From Paenibacillus ihumii (GTDB lineage Bacteria > Bacillota > Bacilli > Paenibacillales > Paenibacillaceae): 64,000 nt of DNA. The DNA lies in contig NZ_LN884299.1 in NCBI RefSeq assembly GCF_001403875.1, forward strand, positions 124,001-188,000, given 5' to 3'. Positions 35,983 through 43,796 of the stretch are shown piece after piece; the first letter of the stretch is position 1, and each line of letters opens with the position of its first letter. Made by a program: the position numbers and the translations under genes. The notes below the pieces were generated by a model that made no database searches, had not been told where the DNA came from, and saw only the letters and a program-made list of their open reading frames with translations.

Positions 35983-36860
35983 TACATCTCCACCTCCTTG
36001 CTCTTCGTGGCCCATACCTGAAGCAATGAAATGACCGCCACAATGAGAAAGAACAGGATCGCTTTCGCGGAGCCCATGCCGAACCGGCTGATGTTAAAAG
36101 CTTCATTGTAAATGTTCAGCGCGACAGATTCCGTCGATTTGAACGGCCCGCCCTTCGTTAGAGACAGGTTAAGATCAAACAGCTTGAAGGACCAGGATAT
36201 TGCCAAGAATAAGCAGACCGTCACTGCAGGCATAATTAGCGGCACGACGATTTTACCGAGCACCTGCTGCTTGCCAGCGCCATCCACCTGAGCTGCCTCC
36301 ATGAGATTCTTCGGCACGTTATTCATCGCGGAAATGTAAATGACCATCAGATACCCGGCGTTCTGCCAGACAAATACAATGACGATCGCCCAAAACGAGG
36401 TGGATTCCGTACCCAGCCACGGCAGCTGGAAGAAGCTGAGCCCCGTCATTTCACCGATTGAGCTGAAGCCTCTAACAAAAATAAACTGCCATATAAAGCC
36501 GAGCAGCAGCCCGCCGATCACATGGGGCATGAAGAAGACGGTACGCATCACGTTCCGTGTTCGGAACGGCTTGGTCAGCAAATAAGCGAGGATGAATGCA
36601 ACCAGATTCGTAAGTACGACGCTAAACAGCGTAAATTTCACGGTAAACGTGAATGAGTTCAGAAAATCAAGATCTCTGGTAAAAATATGGATATAATTGT
36701 TGATCCCCACGGGATCGGCATGCCGCGAAATGCCATTCCAGCTCGTAAACGAATAATACAAGCCGAGCATAAAAGGTGCAGCCACAATCAAGATAAAAAA
36801 CAGCGTAGAAGGGCCTACGAAAATGATCTGCTGCAGCAATTGGGACGCTCTTTTGCGCAT
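35982..36860 (-). CDS. CUT1 sugar ABC transporter permease (MalF/UgpA type)
   Basis: 292 residues, six membrane segments, EAA loop EAAQVDGAGKQQVLGKIVVP and the typical SLTKGGPFKSTES. First gene of the minus-strand block permease-permease-binding protein-kinase-regulator-binding protein-permease-permease that runs from 36860 to 27201. ATG at 36860 is used, with GGGAGGGAG upstream; a TTG lies one codon earlier. Confidence 0.86.
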   Translation of the reverse strand: MRKRASQLLQQIIFVGPSTLFFILIVAAPFMLGLYYSFTSWNGISRHADPVGINNYIHIFTRDLDFLNSFTFTVKFTLFSVVLTNLVAFILAYLLTKPFRTRNVMRTVFFMPHVIGGLLLGFIWQFIFVRGFSSIGEMTGLSFFQLPWLGTESTSFWAIVIVFVWQNAGYLMVIYISAMNNVPKNLMEAAQVDGAGKQQVLGKIVVPLIMPAVTVCLFLAISWSFKLFDLNLSLTKGGPFKSTESVALNIYNEAFNISRFGMGSAKAILFFLIVAVISLLQVWATKSKEVEM

Positions 36861-36935
36861 CAAACGCTCCCTCCCTTGGCTTACGGTATTGACCTCTTTT
36901 ACCCTTTAAGCCAAAGATTTGAATCTAAGAGGAAG

Positions 36936-38147
36936 CTATTCCGTGGGATGGGGAGCTGATGCGGCAGGCTCTGCCGTTTGCTTTCTGCGTTGTCTTCGGT
37001 GATGAAGCGCATAGTACAAAATCGTTGTAAAAGCAACGATAATCGCACCGATAAAGTACATCGTTCCATAGCTGGTCATGGCGGCTATAACCCCTAGCAC
37101 GTAAGAGCCTACCCCATAGCCTGCATCAAAGAATACGAAATAGGTGCTGGTCGCCAGTCCGCTGCGCTGGATCGGAGAGGATTTAATAGCGATCGCCTGA
37201 AAGCTGGGGAGCAAGGCTCCATAGCCTAGCCCGATCACCCCGCCAGCCGCAAGAAAGGCAAAGGTGCTATTCGCCTGACTGAGCCAGATCATACCGATGA
37301 CGAAGAAGAATAAGCCGGTATACACGAGGATATGCTCGCCTCTTCGGTCGAACAGCCTTCCCGTGAATGGCCTGGAAATCAATATGAGGGCGGCGAAAAC
37401 AATGAAGAAGTAGCTGGCCATCGGCTCCATGCCGAGGCTTTTGGCATAGACCGAAATGAAAGTGGAGATGGCGCCATAGGAAAAAGCCAGCATAAAGCCG
37501 GAGATCGAGATCGGAATGGCTCTCGGTTCAATAAAGGTTTTCCAATGCCATGAACTGGCGCTTGGCTTCTTCACTTCGGGCTGCTGAGGGATTTGCAGCA
37601 GCAGTCCGCAGAGGAGAGAGAGCACCGAGAATACAAGGCACATCATAAATAAGACGGAGAAATTGAAATGAGAGATAACCATCAGACCAAGAAAAGGCCC
37701 GAAGACCATGGCTAAGCTCATGAAAAGCGTAAAGTAACCGATCCCCTCCCCTTTACGCTTCTCCGGAATCAGCTTGATGGCGATCGCCGAAGTGGTCGTA
37801 GCCGCTACGCCGAAGGCAGCCCCGTGAATGACGCGCAAAACAAGCAGCGGCGCAAAGTCCCTCACAATTAAATATCCAGCGCTGCAAACCGCAAACAGAA
37901 TAAGCGAGGCATTCATGATTTTTCGGTTGTCGAGCTCATTCAGCCACTTGCCGGCCAAAGGCCGAAAGATAACAGCTGCAATGATGAAAACCGTCGTCAC
38001 GAGGCCAATTCCCTTTTGGCTGCCGTGCAGCGAATCCAACACAAAGCTAGGCAGCGTTACTGCCAAAATATAAAACGTCATAAACACAAAAAAACTGCTG
38101 AAGCAAATCAGCATGAAGTTTCTGTTCCATAATGATAATTCTTTCAA
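36936..38147 (-). CDS. MFS drug/metabolite efflux transporter
   Basis: 403 residues, 12 membrane segments. The first cytoplasmic loop carries RPLAGKWLNELDNRKIMNAS, a variant of MFS motif A, repeated in the second half as RPFTGRLFDRRGEHILVY. Resembles multidrug or metabolite exporters of the YwoG/YfmO type in Bacilli. The start is TTG at 38147 with a close AGGAAAAGG; no good ATG exists nearby. The MarR regulator upstream, 50 bases away on the same strand, suggests drug- or metabolite-inducible efflux. The tail is rich in Arg and Ala. Confidence 0.85.
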   Translation of the reverse strand: MKELSLWNRNFMLICFSSFFVFMTFYILAVTLPSFVLDSLHGSQKGIGLVTTVFIIAAVIFRPLAGKWLNELDNRKIMNASLILFAVCSAGYLIVRDFAPLLVLRVIHGAAFGVAATTTSAIAIKLIPEKRKGEGIGYFTLFMSLAMVFGPFLGLMVISHFNFSVLFMMCLVFSVLSLLCGLLLQIPQQPEVKKPSASSWHWKTFIEPRAIPISISGFMLAFSYGAISTFISVYAKSLGMEPMASYFFIVFAALILISRPFTGRLFDRRGEHILVYTGLFFFVIGMIWLSQANSTFAFLAAGGVIGLGYGALLPSFQAIAIKSSPIQRSGLATSTYFVFFDAGYGVGSYVLGVIAAMTSYGTMYFIGAIIVAFTTILYYALHHRRQRRKQTAEPAASAPHPTE

Positions 38148-38197
38148 TCCTTTTCCTGCTTTCTATGATGTATTTGGGCTAGTTTCCAGCAGGGCGG

Positions 38198-38614
38198 TTA
38201 TAATCGTTCGTTTATTTTCTGAAGTGCCCGGCGGAGCAGCGTAAGCTCCTCTTCGGTCAAGTCGCTTATATAAGATTGCGTGAATTCAATTTCAACAGGC
38301 AATAGTTTTTGGCTCAAGCTTCGTCCGCTTTCCGTGACATGAATCAGAAAAGATCTCCGATCCCCCTTATTGGCCCCTCTGCGTATCAACTCTTTTCTCT
38401 CAAGCTGATCCAAAATGCGGGTAACGTTCGTTGGATCCTTCTCCGTGCGCCGAGAGAGCTCAGCTTGTGTAATCCCGTCCTCCTCCGTCAATGTTTGCAG
38501 GACAGACCATTGCTCTGAAGTTATGCCATGGGCATGGAACTTCTGCGTTAAATGCTGAGTGATTTTTCGACCTGTATTCGTAATGATATAGCCAAGGGAA
38601 TCCTTGATTCGCAA
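38198..38614 (-). CDS. MarR family transcriptional regulator
   Basis: 138 residues, winged helix. ITSEQWSVLQTLTEEDG, ITQAELSRRTEKDPTNVTRI and the wing KGDRRSFLIHVTESG are typical of MarR. It starts with TTG at 38614, preceded by GGGGAGG eight bases upstream. It probably represses itself and the MFS gene downstream, being released by a small ligand. A palindrome TTGTATAACAA lies directly upstream. Confidence 0.92.
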   Translation of the reverse strand: MRIKDSLGYIITNTGRKITQHLTQKFHAHGITSEQWSVLQTLTEEDGITQAELSRRTEKDPTNVTRILDQLERKELIRRGANKGDRRSFLIHVTESGRSLSQKLLPVEIEFTQSYISDLTEEELTLLRRALQKINERL

Positions 38615-38643
38615 CGATAACGCCTCCCCACACGATAATTAAT

Positions 38644-38654
38644 TTGTATAACAA
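38644..38654. promoter_or_regulatory. Possible MarR operator
   Basis: TTGTATAACAA is a perfect palindrome 30 bases upstream of the marR start, in AT-rich promoter DNA. The position fits autoregulation; binding is inferred. Confidence 0.4.
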
Positions 38655-38759
38655 TTATAGATATAGCAATTATTCACTGTCAACCGCAATGCATAATTTA
38701 CGTCTGCAAGAATCAGAATAACGTTGTCTTTCCAATTGAATCCAAAGGAGTGTTAACCT

Positions 38760-38918
38760 ATGCGCGAAGGTTTGATTCCTACAGTTCTTGGGGCTGTAGT
38801 ATCCGCTTCAGCCGCTTCACTGCTTGGAAGCAAGTATAAGCTTGCCGCGACCGGGGCTCTTGGCTTTGGCCTGGCACATATCGTGCTCGGCACCATTGAT
38901 CTCATTGAGCATCGGTAG
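38760..38918 (+). CDS. Small hydrophobic protein (52 residues)
   Basis: Sequence starts MREGLIPTVLGAVVSAS and ends HIVLGTIDLIEHR, mostly hydrophobic with one or two possible membrane helices and a Gly/Ala-rich core. AAAGGAG lies 11 bases before the ATG. Proteins of this shape are widespread in spore-forming Bacilli as uncharacterised small proteins; I cannot assign a function. Codon use and ribosome site both look real. Confidence 0.7.
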   Translation: MREGLIPTVLGAVVSASAASLLGSKYKLAATGALGFGLAHIVLGTIDLIEHR

Positions 38919-39048
38919 CTGATATTGCGAAAGATTGCCCGGGATACCATGCTTCCCGGGTTAATTATTCACTCCCTAGGCGGATGCCCATACGGCAAAC
39001 TAGTCATTCGCATAGAATGTCTTATCAATCGAAATGGGAGTGAATTTC

Positions 39049-39312
39049 TTGAATCATTATTATCCAATGCAGCACCACTACATGCCGCATCATCCGGGAC
39101 ATATGCTTCAGCCGCTGCCGGTATCACTTGTCGATCCCTGCGTGGTCGATGAATTAAAAGGCAATGTGGGGAACTATGTGGTGCTGGAAACGACCCGCGG
39201 AGGAATCGATGGCTGCATCGCCGACGTTAAACCGGATCATGTTGTCCTGGATGCGCGGGGGAAAAAGTTCTTCGTACGCATATGCGAAATTGTGTGGATC
39301 ATGCCAAAATAG
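39049..39312 (+). CDS. DUF2642-like small protein, spore-coat type
   Basis: 87 residues. The N-terminus is rich in His, Tyr, Met and Pro (NHYYPMQHHYMPHHPGHM). The rest, LKGNVGNYVVLETTRGGIDG and IADVKPDHVVLD.....FFVRICEIVWI, follows the DUF2642 pattern of a small beta fold, found in spore-former proteins, several of them linked with the spore coat. TTG at 39049 is chosen because GGGAGTG is correctly spaced; an in-frame ATG at 39034 overlaps the ribosome site. Probably made alone. Confidence 0.7.
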   Translation: MNHYYPMQHHYMPHHPGHMLQPLPVSLVDPCVVDELKGNVGNYVVLETTRGGIDGCIADVKPDHVVLDARGKKFFVRICEIVWIMPK

Positions 39313-39639
39313 CAAAAAACGTTGATCGACGTACTTTCTATGTAGACAGACCGCATTCAGCGGTAGTTTTTCTTGCGATTCACAGAATGGTTCAGCATAG
39401 CTAGCTGAGAACTTATGAATTCTAATCTAAACTTAGGAAAGCTGCGATCTGCGGCTTTCTTTGATTTTTAGGTTTTCTGCTATACGATCCTTATCATATC
39501 CACGGTACTGCTGGCGGCTGCCGTCTCTTATTATGTACATATATCATTTACAAACCGCGTTTGTCGTGCTATCATGTAGTTTAATTCAAATATTCAAAAC
39601 TTTAGATATATGAATATATGAAACCAAGGAGATAATTTT
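39313..39639. promoter_or_regulatory. Gap with a terminator and an ArsR-type operator candidate
   Basis: 327 bases. GAAAGCTGC-GATCT-GCGGCTTTC (about 39437-39460) followed by TTTGATTTTT is a likely terminator for the preceding small gene. Before arsR, ATATTCA (39589-39595) and TGAATAT (39611-39617) form an inverted repeat of the type bound by ArsR-family repressors. Confidence 0.45.
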
Positions 39640-39972
39640 GTGATGGACAGAAATATACAGCAGTTCAAAGCCGATTTTTTCAAGGCGCTCGCTCATCCGA
39701 TGAGAATTCGTATTCTAGAAATATTAAGTCAAGGAGAACGGAACGTGAACGAGCTTCAAACGATGCTGGAATCGGAAGGCTCGGCGGTATCCCAGCAGCT
39801 TGCTGTACTTCGTTCCAAGAACCTGGTCAACACCGTTAAGGAAGGAACCACCGTGATTTATTCGCTTCGGGATCCGTTAATCAGCGATCTGCTCGGGGTG
39901 GCCCGGCAAATATTCAACAATCATCTAGTAGAATCCATCTCGCTGCTGGAGGATATCAACAAGCAAACCTAA
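39640..39972 (+). CDS. ArsR-type winged-helix regulator without cysteines
   Basis: 110 residues. KADFFKALAHPMRIRILEIL and VSQQLAVLRSKNLVNTVKEG are characteristic of ArsR/SmtB regulators. It contains no cysteine at all, so it is not a classical thiol metal sensor. GTG at 39640 has AAGGAG eight bases upstream; an ATG follows immediately. It is the first gene of a pair with the SulP transporter 142 bases downstream and likely controls it. ArsR-SulP neighbours are common in Bacilli. Confidence 0.88.
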   Translation: MMDRNIQQFKADFFKALAHPMRIRILEILSQGERNVNELQTMLESEGSAVSQQLAVLRSKNLVNTVKEGTTVIYSLRDPLISDLLGVARQIFNNHLVESISLLEDINKQT

Positions 39973-40114
39973 GGACATGATCAGCATCGCAAAATAGCTG
40001 GTGGAGCGTCAAAACAGCTCCTGCAAATTAAACAAGTAAGATCAATTTCCCCGCCTTTCGCGGGGTTATTTGAAATTTAAGGGCAAGAAAATATTAGAAA
40101 AGAAGGGTAAATAA

Positions 40115-41854
40115 ATGAAATGGATAGGACGATTTAGTGGTTACTCTGCAGATGCATTTCGCAAGGATTTAGTATCGGGCTGTATCGTCGGGATTGTTGC
40201 CATTCCTCTAGGGATGGCTTTTGCCATTGCTTCAGGCGTAAAGCCCGAGTATGGACTGTATACGACGATCATTGCCGGGATTCTGATCTCGCTGCTTGGC
40301 GGTTCAAAATTCCAGATCGGCGGCCCGACCGGGGCGTTCATTCCGATTCTGCTGGCGATCGTCATGCAGTACGGATATGAAAACCTGCTGATCGCCGGAT
40401 TTTTGGCTGGCGTATTTCTCGTGCTGATGGGGCTTCTCCGGCTGGGTTCATTAATCAAATTCATTCCGAAGCCGGTCACCATCGGCTTTACTTCCGGGAT
40501 TGCCGTCATTATTTTCAGCGGACAAATTGCTAACTTTCTGGGGCTTGAGGGCGTAAAGCGGCATGAATATTTTTTCTATAACATGAAAGAGATTTTCCTG
40601 CGGATATCCTCTTTGAATCTATACAGTGTATTGATCGCCGGCATATGTTTGGCCGCACTTATTTTAACTCCTAAATTTTTACCTAAGGTTCCCGCCTCAC
40701 TCGTTGGCATTATTGTCTCTACTTTGGCTGCTGCTTGGCTGTTTCCGGGCAAGGTAACGACAATCGGCTCAGCTTATGGGCCCATTCCTGCGGGATTGCC
40801 CAGCTTTGCTCCGCTTGAATTAAGCTGGGATCGCATTCTCTTGATGCTGCAGCCCGCTTTGATCATCGCTATGCTCGGGAGCATTGAGTCGTTATTATCC
40901 GCCGTTGTAGCTGACGAAATGACCGGAACCCGCCACAACAGCAATCGGGAATTGATCGGACAGGGGGTAGCCAATATCGCGGCTCCTCTATTTGGAGGCA
41001 TCCCCGCTACCGGCGCCATTGCCCGAACGGCTACGAATATTAAGAACGGCGCTGCTTCCCCGATGTCAGGAGTCATCCATGGCATCGTCGTGCTGATGAT
41101 CGTCGTCCTGTTCGCGCCGTATGCCTCCAGTATTCCGCTGGCAAGCATGGCTCCAATATTAATGGTCGTAGCCTGGAACATGAGCGAGTATAAGACCTTC
41201 TTCCATATGCTCAAAACACGCACCGGGGATTCGTTGATCCTGCTTGTCACGTTTCTGCTGACGGTATTCACGACCTTAACAGTGGCCGTTCAAGCCGGAC
41301 TTGCCTTGGCCGTCATTTTGTTCATCAAGCGAATGAGCGGCATGCTTGCGGTAGACAAAGTCTTGCCCGATCACTCCTCCAGCAAAGAGAAGGTGCAGGC
41401 CCACCGGGTAACCGAGGAGCGCGACTGTCCGCAAATCGGCATATATACCATTGAAGGAACGTTATTCTTCGGTGCCTCTCATGTCTTGGAAAGCTTGGAA
41501 GAGAAGCTGCTCAAGGATCAGAACCTGCAAGTCGTACTGCTGCGCATGGGAAGAGTGCCTTTTATGGATACGACGGGAGAGTCCAATTTCACCAGCCTGG
41601 TCGGGCGTCTGATGAAGCGAGGAATCATCGTTATTATTTCCGGCATAAGGGCGCAGCCTAGGGAGCTTCTAGTTAAGACTGGCGGATATGCAATGATCGG
41701 AGAAAATCGTTTCTTCGATCATACGGGAGAAGCCCTTAACTATGCGCTAGAAAATATTCAGTATAATCAGTGCCTGGGCTGCACCCAATATGCGTTTCGC
41801 GAATGTACGGGGCTAAGCAGTCAGAAGAGCTTGGACAATAAACATATTTCTTGA
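40115..41854 (+). CDS. SulP family anion transporter with STAS domain
   Basis: 579 residues. About residues 15-410 form the SulP membrane part with GIVAIPLGMAFAIASGVKPE near the start and GGIPATGAIARTATNIKNGA in the middle. About residues 435-545 are the STAS domain with RMGRVPFMDTTGE. SulP proteins move sulfate, bicarbonate or dicarboxylates; the anion is not predictable here. The C-terminal tail after the STAS domain carries CLGCTQYAFREC, a cysteine cluster not standard for the family. AGAAGGG precedes the ATG. Confidence 0.9.
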   Translation: MKWIGRFSGYSADAFRKDLVSGCIVGIVAIPLGMAFAIASGVKPEYGLYTTIIAGILISLLGGSKFQIGGPTGAFIPILLAIVMQYGYENLLIAGFLAGVFLVLMGLLRLGSLIKFIPKPVTIGFTSGIAVIIFSGQIANFLGLEGVKRHEYFFYNMKEIFLRISSLNLYSVLIAGICLAALILTPKFLPKVPASLVGIIVSTLAAAWLFPGKVTTIGSAYGPIPAGLPSFAPLELSWDRILLMLQPALIIAMLGSIESLLSAVVADEMTGTRHNSNRELIGQGVANIAAPLFGGIPATGAIARTATNIKNGAASPMSGVIHGIVVLMIVVLFAPYASSIPLASMAPILMVVAWNMSEYKTFFHMLKTRTGDSLILLVTFLLTVFTTLTVAVQAGLALAVILFIKRMSGMLAVDKVLPDHSSSKEKVQAHRVTEERDCPQIGIYTIEGTLFFGASHVLESLEEKLLKDQNLQVVLLRMGRVPFMDTTGESNFTSLVGRLMKRGIIVIISGIRAQPRELLVKTGGYAMIGENRFFDHTGEALNYALENIQYNQCLGCTQYAFRECTGLSSQKSLDNKHIS

Positions 41855-41946
41855 TCTATTTTCGCATAAACATCCAAAAGATTCTTGCTGCTCGCAAGCT
41901 CAAAAGCAGTCAAAACAATTGAAATATTTTGAGAAATTAAATTTGA

Positions 41947-41975
41947 TTGGCTATGATTCTATAAATTGGTATAAT
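41947..41975 (+). promoter_or_regulatory. Promoter-like sequence before the membrane protein gene
   Basis: TTGGCT (41947-41952) and TATAAT (41970-41975) are 17 bases apart, about 95 bases before the start at 42070. Confidence 0.5.
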
Positions 41976-42069
41976 GTGTTCGGTCATAGTCAGAGGGGGT
42001 GATTCAAAACAACCGATGATTCGGGGAGATATGATTTGTATTTAACAAATAAAGGAGTTGAGAAGATTT

Positions 42070-43053
42070 ATGAATGCTTGGCTTTTGAAGTGGCCCCCCG
42101 TAACCATGCATGTCAAATGGTTTACGGAAGATACCCACTGGTATCCACTTCCTATTGCCAAAGTGATTACACCTGCCTTTATATTCTGGCTAGGATTCAC
42201 ATTAACCATCCTATTCATCGCCGCAATCCTCAGCGAACCTCTTGAGCGTGTCAAAATCGTTCGCATCACCCATCAGTTTCTGAATAATTTAAAGCGCTTC
42301 CAACTATTGATCCTGCGCTTCGGAGTCGGAATCGGCCTTATCCTTCAGCTTTGTACCGGAACCTACCTTGCCCCATCTTTTCCCGCCGATCAGTGGCCCA
42401 TATACGCTCTGCTTCTCATAGCGCTTATTGGACTGCTGAACCGCAAGCTCCTGATTGTCAGTGGAACCTCCTTAGCCATCCTATACATGACTGCCATCCT
42501 CTCCTATGGAATTTTCCACCTTCTTGACTACATGTTCTATATCGGGGTCATCTACTACCTATTCGTTGCAAACAGCCCTAAACTGCAGCGGACAGCTGCT
42601 CCCATGCTGTATATTTGCACCGGACTATCCCTTGCCTGGTTAGCCATGGAGAAACTAACGATAGCCAAGCTGGCATGTTCATTGATGCATGAATATGGAC
42701 TTCCAACATTCGGATTTACTGTGGAGGATTTTGTATTAATCAGCGGGTTTATTGAACTGGGATTGGCCTGGGCCTTAATCGTCGGCCTAATGAACCGTTT
42801 TACCGCGTTTTTATTAACGGGCATTTTCATTACTACTACGACCGTATTTGGGTTTACAGAAATCGTTGGACATACTATCATGCATACGATTTTGGTAATG
42901 TTCCTTATCGAGGGCAATCACGGCTTTAGAACCCTATTCAAATTCCACCGCCGGCCTGCTCTTCGGTATTTATTCGTTACTATCAATTTCTGTGTATTGT
43001 TGTTCGCCACCATGCTGATATACATATGGATGGGGCAACAAAGCATGACATAA
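42070..43053 (+). CDS. Multi-pass membrane protein, weakly DoxX-like
   Basis: 327 residues with roughly eight hydrophobic segments. The N-terminus MNAWLLKWPPVTMHVKWFTE is amphipathic. The C-terminal half, GFIELGLAWALIVGLMNRF and EIVGHTIMHTILVMFLIEG, recalls DoxX-type membrane proteins, but the match is loose and no function is assigned. ATG at 42070 is preferred; AAAGGAG is a rather long 13 bases upstream, and a TTG at 42058 is too near to that site. It is followed by a strong terminator and then the lanthipeptide cluster, so it is probably not part of the latter. Confidence 0.6.
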   Translation: MNAWLLKWPPVTMHVKWFTEDTHWYPLPIAKVITPAFIFWLGFTLTILFIAAILSEPLERVKIVRITHQFLNNLKRFQLLILRFGVGIGLILQLCTGTYLAPSFPADQWPIYALLLIALIGLLNRKLLIVSGTSLAILYMTAILSYGIFHLLDYMFYIGVIYYLFVANSPKLQRTAAPMLYICTGLSLAWLAMEKLTIAKLACSLMHEYGLPTFGFTVEDFVLISGFIELGLAWALIVGLMNRFTAFLLTGIFITTTTVFGFTEIVGHTIMHTILVMFLIEGNHGFRTLFKFHRRPALRYLFVTINFCVLLFATMLIYIWMGQQSMT

Positions 43054-43069
43054 CTCCCCCCAATCATGT

Positions 43070-43111
43070 GACTAAGCCTCGGTCGCTTTATACCGAGGCT
43101 TGGTCATTTTT
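43070..43111 (+). terminator. Terminator before the lanthipeptide cluster
   Basis: GACTAAGCCTCGGT (43070-43083) pairs with ACCGAGGCTTGGTC (43092-43105), followed by ATTTTTT. It isolates the cluster from the gene before. Confidence 0.9.
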
Positions 43112-43217
43112 TGACGGGCAAAGAGAAAAAAATACATAAATATAGTATAATAGTGCGTTTTTATGTAATGTTTCACTAAATTTGTATATATTCCTTCTTT
43201 ATGATAAACTATGGATA

Positions 43218-43240
43218 AATCTAGTAATAAATACTAGATT
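43218..43240 (+). promoter_or_regulatory. Perfect inverted repeat just before the first precursor gene
   Basis: AATCTAGTA (43218-43226) and TACTAGATT (43232-43240) flank a five-base loop, 11 bases before the GGAGGG ribosome site of lanA1. A TATAAT is at 43146-43151. The repeat could be a regulator operator or a 5' mRNA hairpin; which is not decidable from sequence. Confidence 0.6.
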
Positions 43241-43264
43241 AATATTTTATGGAGGGATTTTTTT

Positions 43265-43498
43265 ATGACACATGAGGAAATCAAGTTGATGAATCAGAGT
43301 TGTGGAAGCGGTTTAAAATCTCTATCTATGGAAGAAATGCAGAACATTTACGGAGCTTCTGATGTGGATCCAAGAGCAACACCAACAATTGTCGCCTCTA
43401 TAATCAGAAGTGTAGCGCAAAGCTCTAAAGTTTGTATCTCAGCAGTTGGAAGCGCAATCAGTGGCATTGTTTCTAATAACAAAAATTGTTTAGGATAA
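43265..43498 (+). CDS. lanA1: Class II lanthipeptide precursor 1 (long peptide, cytolysin-L-like)
   Basis: 77 residues. The leader contains LKSLSMEEMQNIYGA, typical of class II leaders, with a GA cleavage site after residue 31 for the LanT peptidase. SDVDPR then follows, a likely second trimming segment for LanP ending at Arg37. The predicted 40-residue core starts ATPTIVAS and carries SSKVC and ends NNKNCLG. It has two Cys but ten Ser/Thr. The SSxxC and terminal KxC spacing resemble the long peptide of enterococcal cytolysin, but the first-ring Cys is missing. GGAGGG precedes the ATG. A second precursor follows after 12 bases. Confidence 0.85.
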   Translation: MTHEEIKLMNQSCGSGLKSLSMEEMQNIYGASDVDPRATPTIVASIIRSVAQSSKVCISAVGSAISGIVSNNKNCLG

Positions 43499-43510
43499 GG
43501 AGAGATCGTC

Positions 43511-43708
43511 TTGAATAATTCATTGGAACAATCCCCTGTCGGCAAAAGCTTAAAGAGCTTGCCCAAGGAAGAAATGGCTGCGATCTTTGGTGGAACCGGC
43601 ATGGATGCAGAAGTAAGATCAACGCTGCTTTGCGGTATGGGCATTAGTTTTGTTGCCTCATATCTGGCATCTGCTGCCTTTAAATGCGGTAAAGACAATA
43701 AAAATTAA
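43511..43708 (+). CDS. lanA2: Class II lanthipeptide precursor 2 (short peptide, cytolysin-S-like)
   Basis: 65 residues. The leader part KSLKSLPKEEMAAIFGG ends in a double glycine (Gly27-Gly28). TGMDAEVR follows, perhaps removed by LanP at Arg36, as proposed for precursor 1. The predicted core STLLCGMGISFVASYLASAA... holds Cys41 and Cys59, with S37/T38 and S54 placed to form an N-terminal and a C-terminal ring. That plan is close to the short peptide of cytolysin (TTPAC at one end, SAKFC at the other). TTG at 43511 is the start, with GGAGAG upstream. The two peptides probably act together. Confidence 0.83.
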   Translation: MNNSLEQSPVGKSLKSLPKEEMAAIFGGTGMDAEVRSTLLCGMGISFVASYLASAAFKCGKDNKN

Positions 43709-43725
43709 GTCATTATAAGTACTCA

Positions 43726-43753
43726 TGGGGCAATATTCCTATATATTGCCCCA
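43726..43753 (+). terminator. Hairpin between precursors and lanM (attenuator-like)
   Basis: TGGGGCAATA (43726-43735) pairs with TATTGCCCCA (43744-43753) around eight bases, without a following T run. Such partial terminators after lanA genes are known to let precursors be made in excess of the enzymes; the function here is inferred. Confidence 0.6.
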
Positions 43754-43796
43754 TAACTATATGTAAAACAAATCTTCCTAAGGTAGAGGTGAAAAT

